DNA of 64,000 nt from Caballeronia pedi (GTDB taxonomy: Bacteria; Pseudomonadota; Gammaproteobacteria; Burkholderiales; Burkholderiaceae). The notes beneath the pieces are model-generated. The model made no database searches. It saw only the letters and a program-made list of their open reading frames with translations, and was not told where the DNA came from. Both the position numbers and the translations under genes were made by a program. Shown here one piece after another: positions 26,973 to 36,290 of the stretch. The stretch is from contig NZ_FCOE02000007.1 in NCBI RefSeq assembly GCF_001544915.2, positions 124,001-188,000 on the forward strand, in the 5' to 3' direction. The stretch's first letter is position 1; the number at the start of each line of letters is the position of its first letter.

Positions 26973-28022
26973 ATGACCGCAGAAGCGCAAGAAGCAGTTT
27001 CACGTCGACGCAAAATTGGCCGGACCGACCTGGACGTGACCGCGCTGTCGCTCGGCACCGCGCCGCTCGGCGGGCTGTATCACGAGCTCACGGAAGAGGA
27101 GGCGCGCGCGACCGTCGATGCCGCGTGGCAAGCCGGCATCCGCTTCTTCGATACCGCGCCGCATTACGGCCACACGAAGGCGGAGCATCGTCTCGGCGAT
27201 GCGCTGCGGCGATATCCGCGCGGCGAGTATGCGTTGTCGACCAAAGTCGGCCGCCGCTTCGTCCCGCGCACGACTCCCGACGACGGCAGCGAGGGCTGGG
27301 CCGCGCCGCTGCCGTTCCAGGCAATCTACGACTACACCTACGACGGCATCCTGCGCTCGTTCGAAGACAGCCAGATGCGGCTCGGCATGATCGATATCGA
27401 TATCGTGCTGATTCACGACATCGGCCGCGTCACGCACGGCGAGAAGAACGCGCACTACTGGAAGCAACTGACCGACGAAGGCGGTTTTCGCGCGCTCGAA
27501 GAACTGAAGCAATCGCGCGGCGTGAAGGCGGTCGGGCTGGGCGTGAACGAAGGCGCGGCCGTCATGGAAGCAATGGCCGAATTCGATATCGACTGCGCGT
27601 TGCTGGCGGGCCGCTACACGCTGCTCGAACAGAACACGCTCGACGATCTGTTGCCCGAATGCGAGAAGCGCGGCGTGAGCATCCTGCTCGGCGGCGCGTT
27701 CAACTCGGGCATTCTCGCGCGCGGTCTCGATGCGAACGCGCACGGAGATCTCAAGTTCAATTACGGCGATGCGCCGAAGGACATCGTCGAGCGCGTCGGC
27801 AAGCTGGAGCGCGTGTGCCGCGAACATGGCGTCGCGCTCTCGACTGCGGCCATCCAGTTTCCTTATGCGCATAAAGTCGTGGCCACGGTGCTGATGGGCG
27901 CGCGCACGCCGGATGAAGTGCGCGAGAACGCGGCCTCGTTCGCGACGCCGGTTCCGCCCGCGCTGTGGGACGCGTTGCGCACCGAAGGTCTGCTGCACGC
28001 GAATGCGCCGGTGCCGCGATGA
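26973..28022 (+). CDS. aldo/keto reductase, probable L-fucose dehydrogenase
   Basis: 349 aa. AKR barrel with the catalytic set D-Y-K-H: GIRFFDTAPHYGHTKAEHRL (D and Y), STKVGRR (K) and IDIVLIHDIG (H). Members like this oxidise L-fucose or L-galactose at C1 to the lactone, using NAD(P). The next gene is a lactonase, so the pair would convert fucose to fuconate. ATG 26973 is preferred; an in-frame TTG two codons upstream is possible. The FPYAHK segment near the C-terminus is encoded by a parS-like sequence (27861-27876). Overlaps the lactonase start by 4 bp. Confidence 0.82.
   Translation: MTAEAQEAVSRRRKIGRTDLDVTALSLGTAPLGGLYHELTEEEARATVDAAWQAGIRFFDTAPHYGHTKAEHRLGDALRRYPRGEYALSTKVGRRFVPRTTPDDGSEGWAAPLPFQAIYDYTYDGILRSFEDSQMRLGMIDIDIVLIHDIGRVTHGEKNAHYWKQLTDEGGFRALEELKQSRGVKAVGLGVNEGAAVMEAMAEFDIDCALLAGRYTLLEQNTLDDLLPECEKRGVSILLGGAFNSGILARGLDANAHGDLKFNYGDAPKDIVERVGKLERVCREHGVALSTAAIQFPYAHKVVATVLMGARTPDEVRENAASFATPVPPALWDALRTEGLLHANAPVPR
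27861..27876. other. parS-like sequence inside the AKR gene
   Basis: CCTTATGCGCATAAAG, one mismatch from the perfect palindrome, encoding the PYAHK stretch. It lies about 10 kb beyond the parAB cluster. It may be a functional outlying site or coding coincidence. Confidence 0.45.
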
Positions 28023-28855
28023 ATATCGACTCACATCAACACTATTGGGATCCGTCACGCGGCGATTATGGCTGGCTCAAGCCGGACATGAAGCCGCTGT
28101 ATCGCATATTCGGTCCGGACGATCTCGCACCGCTGCGCGACGCAGTCGGCGTTCAGAAAACGGTCGTCGTTCAGGCCGCACCGACAGTCGACGAAACGCG
28201 CTATCTGCTCGATCTCGCGCGCCGCGACGATTCGATCGCGGGCGTCGTCGGCTGGGTGCCGCTCGATTCTCCGGATGCAGCGAAGATCATCGACGAACTC
28301 GCGCGCGAACCGAAGTTCAAGGCCGTTCGCCCGATGCTGCAAGACCTGCCCGACGATACGTGGATCGAACACGCGCCGCGCAAGGACGCGATCGAGCGCC
28401 TGATCGAACACGATCTCGCCTTCGACGCGCTGATCTTCGCGCGACATGTGCCTTCGCTGATCCGGTTCGTCGAGCGTTATCCGGCGTTGCGCGTGGTGGT
28501 CGATCATGGCGCGAAGCCGCCGATTCGCGACGGCGTCGACGGCGGCTGGCAGCCCTGGGCCGATGGCATCGCGCAACTCGCGGCGTTACCGCAGCGACTT
28601 TTTTGCAAACTTTCCGGCCTGGCCACGGAAGCAAAAGAAAACTGGACCGACGAAACGCTGAAACCCTACGTCGCGCATCTCATCGAACATTTCGGCGCGG
28701 CGCGCCTGATGTGGGGCAGCGACTGGCCCGTGCTCGATCTGAACGGCAGTTACACTGGCTGGCACAGCACGGCCAAAAACCTCACGTCTCATCTCGAAAA
28801 GGCTGAACAGGACGCGATTTTCGGCGCCAACGCCCGCGCGTTCTATCGTCTCTGA
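28019..28855 (+). CDS. COG3618 amidohydrolase, probable L-fuconolactonase
   Basis: 278 aa, amidohydrolase-fold lactonase. N-terminal metal motif DSHQHYWDPSRGDYGWLKPD, central ALIFARHVPSLIRFVERYPA followed by VVDHGAKPP, then LFCKLSGLATEA and the C-terminal LMWGSDWPVLDLNGSY aspartate. This is the family in which L-fucono-1,5-lactonases of Burkholderia were characterised. It follows the dehydrogenase with a 4-bp overlap, giving the second step of the pathway. Confidence 0.87.
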   Translation: MNIDSHQHYWDPSRGDYGWLKPDMKPLYRIFGPDDLAPLRDAVGVQKTVVVQAAPTVDETRYLLDLARRDDSIAGVVGWVPLDSPDAAKIIDELAREPKFKAVRPMLQDLPDDTWIEHAPRKDAIERLIEHDLAFDALIFARHVPSLIRFVERYPALRVVVDHGAKPPIRDGVDGGWQPWADGIAQLAALPQRLFCKLSGLATEAKENWTDETLKPYVAHLIEHFGAARLMWGSDWPVLDLNGSYTGWHSTAKNLTSHLEKAEQDAIFGANARAFYRL

Positions 28856-28907
28856 AACGGCTGATATACCCGGCATGTCTCAAAAAACACTTCGACTGGA
28901 GCAGTAG

Positions 28908-29651
28908 ATGGTACAAAGACTGGCAGGCAAGACGGCGCTGATCACGGCGGCGGGACAGGGCATCGGGCTTGCGACGGCCGAGCTTTTCGCGGCGCAGGGC
29001 GCGCGCGTGATCGCGACGGACATTCGCACCGATTCGCTCGACGGCAAGCCCTTCGAAGTGCGCAGGCTCGATGTGCGCGACACGCAGGCGATCAACGCGC
29101 TGGCCGACGAAATCGGCGCGATCGACGTGCTGTTCAACTGCGCGGGCTTCGTGCACGCCGGCTCGATTCTGGAAGCGAGCGAAGAGGACTGGGATTTCGC
29201 CTTCGACCTGAACGCCAAGGCGATGTATCGTACGATTCGCGCTTTCCTGCCGAAGATGCTGGAAAAAGGCGGCGGCTCGATCATCAACATGTCGTCGGCG
29301 GCGTCGAGCGTGAAGGGCGTGCCGAACCGCTTCGTGTATGGTGCGTCGAAGGCGGCCGTGATCGGTCTCACGAAGGCCGTCGCCGCCGATTTCGTCACGC
29401 GCGGCGTCCGCTGCAACGCGATCTGCCCCGGCACGGTGGAGTCGCCGTCGCTGAAAGACCGCATCGCGGAGCAGGCGCAGGCGCAGGGCGCGAGCGTCGA
29501 TCAGGTGCAGGCGGCGTTCGTCGCGCGCCAGCCGATGGGGCGCGTCGGCCGCGCCGAAGAAATAGCGGCGCTCGCGCTCTATCTCGGCTCGGACGAATCG
29601 TCGTTTACGACGGGCCAGATTCACATCATCGATGGCGGCTGGTCGAACTGA
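28908..29651 (+). CDS. SDR oxidoreductase, probable 2-keto-3-deoxy-L-fuconate dehydrogenase
   Basis: 247 aa, classical short-chain dehydrogenase: nucleotide motif TAAGQGIGLATAE near residue 14, NCAGFVHAG, catalytic serine region IINMSSAASSVKGVPNRF and YGASKAA with the active tyrosine and lysine, CPGTVESPSL. In this neighbourhood it would oxidise C4 of 2-keto-3-deoxy-L-fuconate to the 2,4-diketo acid, the substrate of the hydrolase encoded next. It resembles mammalian BDH2-like SDRs, as known homologues do. Confidence 0.85.
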   Translation: MVQRLAGKTALITAAGQGIGLATAELFAAQGARVIATDIRTDSLDGKPFEVRRLDVRDTQAINALADEIGAIDVLFNCAGFVHAGSILEASEEDWDFAFDLNAKAMYRTIRAFLPKMLEKGGGSIINMSSAASSVKGVPNRFVYGASKAAVIGLTKAVAADFVTRGVRCNAICPGTVESPSLKDRIAEQAQAQGASVDQVQAAFVARQPMGRVGRAEEIAALALYLGSDESSFTTGQIHIIDGGWSN

Positions 29652-29693
29652 CCACGCCCTCATTCTTTTTCGGAACCAGGAGGATCAAACCAG

Positions 29694-30542
29694 ATGAAGC
29701 TGCTTCGTTACGGCCCCAAGGGTCAGGAAAAACCGGGTCTGCTGGATGCCGAGGGCCAGATTCGCGATCTGTCGAAGGTCGTCGATGACATCGCCGGCGC
29801 GACGCTGACCGATGCGGGCCTGGCGAAACTGCGCGCAACCGATTTCGCGTCGCTGCCGGTGGTCGACGGCAATCCGCGCATCGGGCCGTGTGTCGGGCGT
29901 ATCGGCAAGTTCGTGTGCATCGGCCTGAACTATGCCGATCACGCCGCCGAATCGAATCTGCCGGTGCCGACCGAGCCGGTCATCTTCAACAAGTGGACGA
30001 GCGCGATCAACGGCCCGGACGACGACGTGGAAATCCCGCGCAACTCGGTCAAGACCGACTGGGAAGTCGAACTCGGCGTGGTGATCGGCAAGGAAGCCAA
30101 GTACGTCGATGAAGCGAACGCGCTGGATTACGTCGCGGGCTACTGCGTGATCAACGACGTCTCCGAGCGCGAATGGCAGCTCGAGCACGGCACGCAATGG
30201 GACAAGGGCAAGGGTTTCGACACCTTCGGCCCGATCGGTCCGTGGCTCGTCACGAAGGACGAAGTCGCCGATCCGCAGAAGCTCGATCTGTGGCTCGAGG
30301 TCGACGGCAAGCGCTATCAGAACGGCAACACGAAGACGATGGTCTTCACGGTCGCGCAACTGGTCGCGTATCTGTCGAAGGTGATGAGCCTGCAGCCGGG
30401 CGACGTCATTTCGACGGGCACGCCGCCGGGCGTCGGCATGGGCGTGAAACCGAACGCCGTGTATCTGAAGGCCGGCCAGACCATGCGCCTCGGCATTCAG
30501 GGTCTCGGCGAGCAGACGCAGAAGACCGTCGCGGCGCAGTAA
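29694..30542 (+). CDS. FAH-family hydrolase, probable 2,4-diketo-3-deoxy-L-fuconate hydrolase
   Basis: 282 aa, fumarylacetoacetate hydrolase family: a short N-terminal part (KLLRYGPKGQEKPGLLDAEG), then the catalytic domain with IGLNYADHAAE, the metal ligands in DWEVELGVVIGKEAKYV and NDVSEREWQ, and STGTPPGVGMG near the end. It would cleave the diketo acid to L-lactate and pyruvate, ending the pathway. Preceded by a good AGGAGG site. A strong terminator follows the stop, closing the operon. Confidence 0.87.
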   Translation: MKLLRYGPKGQEKPGLLDAEGQIRDLSKVVDDIAGATLTDAGLAKLRATDFASLPVVDGNPRIGPCVGRIGKFVCIGLNYADHAAESNLPVPTEPVIFNKWTSAINGPDDDVEIPRNSVKTDWEVELGVVIGKEAKYVDEANALDYVAGYCVINDVSEREWQLEHGTQWDKGKGFDTFGPIGPWLVTKDEVADPQKLDLWLEVDGKRYQNGNTKTMVFTVAQLVAYLSKVMSLQPGDVISTGTPPGVGMGVKPNAVYLKAGQTMRLGIQGLGEQTQKTVAAQ

Positions 30543-30561
30543 CGCGCACGCGCTAGCCGAC

Positions 30562-30590
30562 AAAAAACCTCGCCGCGGCGAGGTTTTTTG
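30562..30590. terminator. bidirectional terminator after the deoxysugar operon
   Basis: Perfect palindromic stem CCTCGCCGCGGCGAGG (30568-30583) flanked by A-run and T-run (GGTTTTTTG). It can serve both the operon from the left and the thioesterase gene from the right. Confidence 0.9.
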
Positions 30591-30614
30591 CTTCATAGGA
30601 CGGAGATTGAAGAG

Positions 30615-31055
30615 TCAGGCGTGAAAGACAGGCTCGGTGGCGACGCCCTCGCCGATGCGCGTGATCGTGCCCTGCGCGACCGCGACGAGCCGCTCGGCGC
30701 CGCCATCGGTGACGAACACGTCGCACTGGCAGGTCGCCTGCGTCATGCCCGCATGCACCACGCGCGCGCGCGCCATCAGCGTGCCGGAGACGGCCGGGCG
30801 CAGATAGTTGATCTTGTACTCCCCGGTGACGACCTTCGGCCCGAGCCGCAGCGCGCCCGCGAAGGTCAGCGCGTTGTCCACGAGATAACTCACCACCCCG
30901 CCGTGCACGAAACCGTGTTGTTGCCTCAGCTCGTCCCTGATCGTCAGACACAGCGTGAGACTCGCTGAATCGACCTGCATCAGCTTGGTTCCGAGCAAGG
31001 CGCTGAACGGTTGCGCATTCAGCGCACCGCGCGCGATATCGACGATTTCGGCCAT
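30615..31055 (-). CDS. PaaI-family hotdog thioesterase
   Basis: 146 aa, single hotdog domain with the PaaI/YiiD-type active-site stretch QHGFVHGGVVSYLVDNALTFA (HGG and the catalytic acidic residue), then GEYKINYLRPAVSGTLMARA. These enzymes hydrolyse acyl-CoA or aryl-CoA thioesters; the substrate cannot be told. ATG 31055 (MAEIVDIARGALNAQ) gives family length; the longer frame is non-conserved. Confidence 0.85.
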   Translation of the reverse strand: MAEIVDIARGALNAQPFSALLGTKLMQVDSASLTLCLTIRDELRQQHGFVHGGVVSYLVDNALTFAGALRLGPKVVTGEYKINYLRPAVSGTLMARARVVHAGMTQATCQCDVFVTDGGAERLVAVAQGTITRIGEGVATEPVFHA

Positions 31056-31287
31056 TCGGACACTCCTTGGGTGGGTTCGGTGCCGTCCTGCAAAGACAAT
31101 AGATAGCGTTCGCGCGCACTGCAAGGAAGTGACGCAAAAATTGTGCAATGGTGTGTTTCCGGCGCCGTCCTGCATTCGCGTAGACACGCTGCGCGGCAAA
31201 CGATTCAAGCTTTCCGGTCCGATTGCCGTAAACCCGCACTATCCCCGCGATGGGCGGGCCTAATTTCGGAAAGTGTGGGTGCAAGTG

Positions 31288-32829
31288 ATGTTCGGAAAGA
31301 TCAAGGTTTCATCGGGTTTGCTCGCGGTTCTGGTGGTGTTCTGTCTCTTTCAGCTGGTCACGGAAGGACTCGGTTTCTGGTCGCTCTCGCGCACGCATGA
31401 CGATGTCGGCAGCTTGTCCGATATCGCCTTGAAGCAGGTCAACGCGGTCAACAAGACCACGCAGCATCTGATGGACGCGCGCATCAACCTCTCGCGCGCC
31501 GGCACGCGCATGGTGCGCGGCGGCTCCGAGCCGACGGAGATCGTGCAGCACGCGCGCGAGCAGGTCGCGGCGGCGGACAAATCGTTCACGGCGTTCCTCA
31601 ACGCGCCGAAGACGGGCGAGGAAAACGCGGCGCGCACGGCCGCGCTGCAGGCGAAATACGCCGACTATGCGAAGGCCTTGAGCGAACTCGTGCAATATCT
31701 CGACTCAGGCAATATCCAGGCGTTTCTCGATCAGCCGACCCAAGGCTTTCAGGACCGCTATCTCGCGGAGCAGCAGAACTTCGTCAATTTCGGCGATGAA
31801 GCGGGCCGCGCCTATCTTTCGTCGATCGACACGCGTTACGCGTGGTTCCGCGCGGTGGGCATCGTGATTCTCGTCGCGCTGATCGCGGGCATCGCGCTGG
31901 TGCATGTTGCGTTGCGCCGTGGCGTGATCGAGCCGCTGGAAGAAGCGGGCCGCCATTTCGAGCGCATCGCGAAGGGGCGTCTCGATGAGCGCATCGAGGA
32001 TCGCGGCACCAACGAAATCGGCCGCCTGTTCGCGGGCCTCGCGACGATGCAGGCGAGCGTCGCGAGCACCGTGAAGACCGTGCGCGAGACGTCCGATTCG
32101 ATCAACTTCGGCGCCGACGAAATCGCGAGCGGCAACGCCGATCTCTCCGCACGCACGGAGAATCAGGCGGCTTCGCTCGAAGAAACCGCATCGAGCATGG
32201 AAGAGCTGACCGCGACCGTGCGCCAGAACGCCGAGCACGCGCGCGAGGCGAACACGCTCGCCGGCGACGCGCTCAGCGCGACGTCGCGCGGCTCCAGCGT
32301 GGTCGACGATGTGGTCGAGAAGATGCGCGGCATCGCGTCGAGCTCGGACAAGATCGCGGAGATCATTTCGGTCATCGACGGCATCGCGTTCCAGACCAAC
32401 ATCCTCGCGTTGAACGCGGCCGTCGAGGCGGCGCGCGCGGGTGAGCAGGGCCGTGGCTTCGCGGTCGTGGCGGGCGAAGTGCGCGGTCTCGCGCAGCGTT
32501 CGGCGCAGTCGGCGAAGGAAATCAAGGAGCTGATCGGCGAATCGGTGGCGCAGGTGAGCGACGGCTCCGTGCTCGTCGAACGCGCGGGCGCGGCGATGCG
32601 CGAAGTATCGGCGTCGATTTCACGCGTCACGCAGATGATGGCGGAAATCAGCGCATCGTCGCTGGAGCAGAGCGTGGGGATCGAGCAGGTCAACCAGGCC
32701 GTCACGCAGATGGACGAGATGACGCAGCAGAACGCGGCGCTCGTCGAGCAGGCTGCGGCGGCCGCGTCGTCGCTGCATGAGCAGACGCGGCAACTGAAGG
32801 CGGCGGTTTCGGTATTCCAGCTCGCCTGA
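31288..32829 (+). CDS. methyl-accepting chemotaxis protein
   Basis: 513 aa from ATG 31288 (an in-frame GTG lies at 31273). Layout: transmembrane helix 1 (about 10-30, [20 protein letters not shown]), periplasmic four-helix Tar-type ligand domain (35-190), transmembrane helix 2 (about 192-212), HAMP, then the MCP signalling coiled coil with the methylation-helix region [20 protein letters not shown] and the hairpin tip [20 protein letters not shown]. No CheR-binding pentapeptide is seen at the C-terminus. The ligand is unknown. It stands alone between oppositely oriented genes. Confidence 0.93.
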   Translation: MFGKIKVSSGLLAVLVVFCLFQLVTEGLGFWSLSRTHDDVGSLSDIALKQVNAVNKTTQHLMDARINLSRAGTRMVRGGSEPTEIVQHAREQVAAADKSFTAFLNAPKTGEENAARTAALQAKYADYAKALSELVQYLDSGNIQAFLDQPTQGFQDRYLAEQQNFVNFGDEAGRAYLSSIDTRYAWFRAVGIVILVALIAGIALVHVALRRGVIEPLEEAGRHFERIAKGRLDERIEDRGTNEIGRLFAGLATMQASVASTVKTVRETSDSINFGADEIASGNADLSARTENQAASLEETASSMEELTATVRQNAEHAREANTLAGDALSATSRGSSVVDDVVEKMRGIASSSDKIAEIISVIDGIAFQTNILALNAAVEAARAGEQGRGFAVVAGEVRGLAQRSAQSAKEIKELIGESVAQVSDGSVLVERAGAAMREVSASISRVTQMMAEISASSLEQSVGIEQVNQAVTQMDEMTQQNAALVEQAAAAASSLHEQTRQLKAAVSVFQLA

Positions 32830-32835
32830 TTCCGC

Positions 32836-33948
32836 TCAGTCCGGCAGCGCCGCGTATGACGTCGCGAGGTGATACGGCGTCGTCGACGGCATTTCCGAGC
32901 GGGCGATGTCGCCCTTGTCCGAGCGGCATTCGACCCAACCCGTTTCGTGCAGGAAACGCGCGCCAAAACGCGCGATCTGCTCGCCGACGGCGTCGCCGCG
33001 CGTAGCCAGCGCGCGCAGATATTCCGTCTGCGCCCAGATGCGCTGCGTGCCGTCGATCACGCGGCCGGTTTCGTCGAGCGCGGCGCACACGGCGCCCGTT
33101 TCCCGGTCGACGCCGTGTTGCTGCGCGAAATCGAACGCGCGCGCGAGTCCTTCATTGAGCCCCGCCGCTTCGAACGCGGCGTGCTTGCTCCCCAGCGCCA
33201 GGAAATACCATTCGAACTGATGGCCCGGTTCCAGCCGGTTGCCTGGCGTGCCCATCGGCAATTCGGCGATCGCGCCGCTCGGCTCGTGCACGAACGCATC
33301 CGCGACGGACTGCGCCAGCAGCGTGAGGCGCTTGTCATAGGCGGCCTCGCCGGTTGCATCGCGCGCGGCGAGCCAGGCTTCGGCGAGATGCATCAGCGGA
33401 TTCTGCAAGGGCGTTTCGAGCGTCGCGCCGAAATCCTCGGCGAGCGCCGCGTTCAGCAGATCGCCGTGGCTCGAAAAACGCGCCTCGATGAGCCGCGAGG
33501 TTTCATCGAGCAGCGCGAAGGCTTCGGCCGAGCCGCTCTTCCTTGCGTAATGTGCGCACGCGAAAACGACGAACGCATGCGTGTACAGATCCTTCTGGCG
33601 CTCCAGCGGCGCGCCGCTTGCATCCACGCTGTAGAACCATCCGCCGTTTCGCTTGTCCTGAAAATAGTGCCGTAGCGATTCGAAGAGTGTCGCGGCGTGC
33701 GCGAGATCGCCGGCTTCCGAGAATACGAAGAGCTGGCGCGCGCAGGCCATCGCGCGATAGCGCTTCGGCGGCAGCGGCGCGTGATTGCCCGGCGCGACGG
33801 CTTCATAGGCCAGCCCGAGCGCCGCATTGAAGCCCGGCCCGCGCCAGATGGGCAGCACGATGTTCGAGAAATGCGCGCGCAAGTGCGCGGCGGAATCCGG
33901 GCTCGCCGATTGCATCGGCTGCGAAGCGTTTGATTGCTGATCCTGCAT
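32836..33948 (-). CDS. AGE-family sugar epimerase/isomerase
   Basis: 370 aa, an (alpha/alpha)6-barrel of the N-acylglucosamine 2-epimerase family. Visible motifs: YRAMACARQLFVFSEAGDLA, GGWFYSVDASG, KDLYTHAFVVFACAHYARKS, NPLMHLAEAWLAARD, PGHQFEWYFLAL and AQTEYLRAL, with the conserved histidines in the barrel. Family members isomerise mannose/fructose, cellobiose or N-acyl sugars; this one is not specified. ATG 33948 is used because the region beyond is a gene-free leader. Six bases separate its stop from that of the chemoreceptor (convergent). Confidence 0.82.
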   Translation of the reverse strand: MQDQQSNASQPMQSASPDSAAHLRAHFSNIVLPIWRGPGFNAALGLAYEAVAPGNHAPLPPKRYRAMACARQLFVFSEAGDLAHAATLFESLRHYFQDKRNGGWFYSVDASGAPLERQKDLYTHAFVVFACAHYARKSGSAEAFALLDETSRLIEARFSSHGDLLNAALAEDFGATLETPLQNPLMHLAEAWLAARDATGEAAYDKRLTLLAQSVADAFVHEPSGAIAELPMGTPGNRLEPGHQFEWYFLALGSKHAAFEAAGLNEGLARAFDFAQQHGVDRETGAVCAALDETGRVIDGTQRIWAQTEYLRALATRGDAVGEQIARFGARFLHETGWVECRSDKGDIARSEMPSTTPYHLATSYAALPD

Positions 33949-34083
33949 ACGGAGACTCTTATGGGTCCGAGGGGCGCGTGGCCTTGCGAGGCACACGCAA
34001 CAGGAAAGGATAGCAAAACCGGCCCGGCGCGCGCCGCGTCTTCGGACGGCGCGTCGGGCTTCTCGCCGAGAGGAGGCTAAAAC

Positions 34084-34767
34084 ATGTTGGGAAATATCGA
34101 AATCGTGTCGCGGCTCGTGATGGCCGCAGCGCTCGGCAGCGTGATCGGCTTCGAGCGCGAGCGGCTTTCGTGGGCGGCGGGACTGCGCACGCACATGCTC
34201 GTGTGCGTCGGCTCGGCGCTCATCATGATCGTGTCGGCGTACGGCTTCGCGGATGCACTGAAAAACGAACACGTCGTGCTCGATCCGTCACGGGTCGCGG
34301 CGCAGGTCGTGTCGGGCATCGGCTTTCTCGGCGCGGGCTCGATTCTGCTGCGTGGCGAAATCGTGCGCGGGCTGACGACGGCCGCGAGCCTCTGGTCGGT
34401 CGCGGCCATCGGGCTTGCGGTCGGCGGCGGGCTGTACACGGCGTCGATCGCGGCGACGGCGATCATCCTCGTCATTCTGGCGGGGATCAAGCCGCTCGAA
34501 CGCCGCTTCATCAGCGTGAAGCAGCGCCGCCAGCTGACGATGCTCGTCGAACGCGGCTCGCTCAGCTTTCATGCGCTACACGAGGCGCTCGGGCCCGGCA
34601 GCGTGCGCGTGAAGCAGTTCGTCGTGCAGCAAAGCGACGATTCGCCCGAACTGGACGAGGTGCGCGTGGAACTGTCGCGCGCGTCGGCGATGGAATATCA
34701 GGCGATCTGCGAACGTCTGCGACAACTCGACGTCGTGCGCGAGTTTCGCGAGGACGATGCGACCTGA
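34084..34767 (+). CDS. MgtC/SapB-family membrane protein
   Basis: 227 aa. The N-terminal 140 residues hold four to five membrane helices with the MgtC signature: GSVIGFERERLSWAAGLRTH, CVGSALIMIVSAYGF, VSGIGFLGAGSILLRGEIVR, GLTTAASLWSVAAIGLAVGG. The C-terminal 80 residues form a soluble ACT-like domain. MgtC proteins modulate F-ATPase or Mg2+ homeostasis; many environmental homologues are uncharacterised. It has its own leader of 135 bp. Confidence 0.88.
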   Translation: MLGNIEIVSRLVMAAALGSVIGFERERLSWAAGLRTHMLVCVGSALIMIVSAYGFADALKNEHVVLDPSRVAAQVVSGIGFLGAGSILLRGEIVRGLTTAASLWSVAAIGLAVGGGLYTASIAATAIILVILAGIKPLERRFISVKQRRQLTMLVERGSLSFHALHEALGPGSVRVKQFVVQQSDDSPELDEVRVELSRASAMEYQAICERLRQLDVVREFREDDAT

Positions 34768-34889
34768 ATTCATCGTCGATGATGCTGGTTTGCGCACGCG
34801 CCATGCGACAATGCGGCCTCTCGAAAATAATCGCCGACGCGCCGGTGTGCCTCGCATGCCGGCCATAGAGGCCGCAGTCTTTCGAACCT

Positions 34890-35885
34890 ATGCCAGATTC
34901 CGCAGTAAAGAGAGATCCTGATTCCGCCGTACCCTCGCGCCGTCGCCGCGCAGCGCAGGCCGCGCCATCCAGCGCCGATACCGAAAAGAAGCTCGCTCGC
35001 GCCGCACGCTCGGCGCAGCGTCTCGCTCAATTGAGCGAAGGCGGGCGCGGCGGCGAAACGCTCGACCTGTTCGCCGACGACGCTGAACGCGCACATTTGC
35101 AGGCGCTCAACACCGATATCCGTCAGGGCACGTTCGAAGGTTTCGAATTGCCGGAGGTGTTTCTCGCGGTCGTGCAATCGAACTGCGGGACAGCGTCGCC
35201 GGTCGCAAGCGGCGAGGCCAAGCGCGCGGTGCGCGAAAACGTGGCGTCGGTTGCACCGGTGCAGGGGCTGTTTCCGGAAGAACCGACGCCGCCAGCCAAA
35301 ACGGGCGCGCTCGCCGCGGTCGCGACGCGATCGGCGAGCATCAGCACGTCTGTCGCGCCGGATAGCGCGCCGCCTTCGGTCGCCGATATCGCCTCCGCGC
35401 TGATCGCGAGCGATCGCGGCGAGCTCACCGGCAGCGCACCGCTCGCAAAGCCGAACGCACCCGAACTCGACCGCGCCCGCGCCACCGCATTCGCCGACAC
35501 CATCGACGCGCTGTATGCCGTGGTCGCGGAACAGCGCACGTCCACGGCCGCCCACGCGCGTCGCATGAAGACAATGCTGACGATCATCGTGTGCGTGATG
35601 CTCGTCACGGTGGCGACCGGCATCGCGCAGACGGCCGTGCTGCTGCGCATGAGCCACGATGGCAAGCTCCAACAGGATCGCATGGAGCAACTGATGCTCA
35701 ATCAGCAGGCGACGCTCGCCTCGCTCTTCGATACCGATTCCTCGACCATCAGCCTGCGCTCCGATATGCCGCGCGACTCCGACGACGCCCCGCCCGTTCA
35801 GCCCGTCAGCGCCGCCAAGCGCGATTCCACGCCGAACAAGCACACGCGTCACGCGCGCCATCGCGCCCCTTCATCGACGCACTGA
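34890..35885 (+). CDS. unknown single-pass membrane protein
   Basis: 331 aa, no family recognised. A basic, low-complexity N-terminus (RRRRAAQAAPSSA) leads to a helical part (EKKLARAARSAQRLAQLSEG), an alanine/proline-rich spacer, one membrane helix at about residues 229-252 (MLTIIVCVMLVTVATGIAQT), and a short coiled tail ending in a basic KHTRHARHRAPSSTH. The long arginine-rich N-terminal part is probably cytoplasmic and the tail periplasmic. Codon use matches its neighbours, supporting a real gene. Confidence 0.6.
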   Translation: MPDSAVKRDPDSAVPSRRRRAAQAAPSSADTEKKLARAARSAQRLAQLSEGGRGGETLDLFADDAERAHLQALNTDIRQGTFEGFELPEVFLAVVQSNCGTASPVASGEAKRAVRENVASVAPVQGLFPEEPTPPAKTGALAAVATRSASISTSVAPDSAPPSVADIASALIASDRGELTGSAPLAKPNAPELDRARATAFADTIDALYAVVAEQRTSTAAHARRMKTMLTIIVCVMLVTVATGIAQTAVLLRMSHDGKLQQDRMEQLMLNQQATLASLFDTDSSTISLRSDMPRDSDDAPPVQPVSAAKRDSTPNKHTRHARHRAPSSTH

Positions 35886-36137
35886 TTCCCGCTGTCACAT
35901 TCCTGCGACACCCCGCGCTGCGGCGGCGTGTCGCGCTTTCGCGCGCCTGGAAAGCACAAGTCCATCGTACGGGCCTTTCCCACCCGGCCCTCTTTTCTGA
36001 GATCGCCGAATCGGTAGTTCTGTAGAAAAACTACTAGCTTCTTCTCCGAAAAATGTTGCATTGCACTAGAAATAGATCAGGGCAAACCCTATAATTCGTT
36101 CTAAGGGAAAACCCTCTATCGCTAACCGGAGTCAGAC

Positions 36138-36290
36138 ATGAGCTACCTCTTCGCCCTGCTGCAAAAATTTGCTTCGCTGTTCGAATCGCCGCATCTGCCG
36201 ATGGACAAAGACTACTCGTATCAAGCGCGTTTCCGCGAATCGGAACGCAAGCGCAAGGCACGCGGCACGGCCTTCGGCGTCCGCCTGTAA
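36138..36290 (+). CDS. small conserved-type protein (DUF3563-like)
   Basis: 50 aa, MSYLFALLQKFASLFESPHL at the start, then a tyrosine- and arginine-rich tail (YSYQARFRESERKRKARG). A CGGAG ribosome site precedes the ATG and a TATAAT box lies at 36090-36095. The hydrophobic N-terminal helix followed by a charged tail resembles the small DUF3563 proteins common in Burkholderia, but the match is judged by eye only. Function unknown. Confidence 0.6.
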   Translation: MSYLFALLQKFASLFESPHLPMDKDYSYQARFRESERKRKARGTAFGVRL

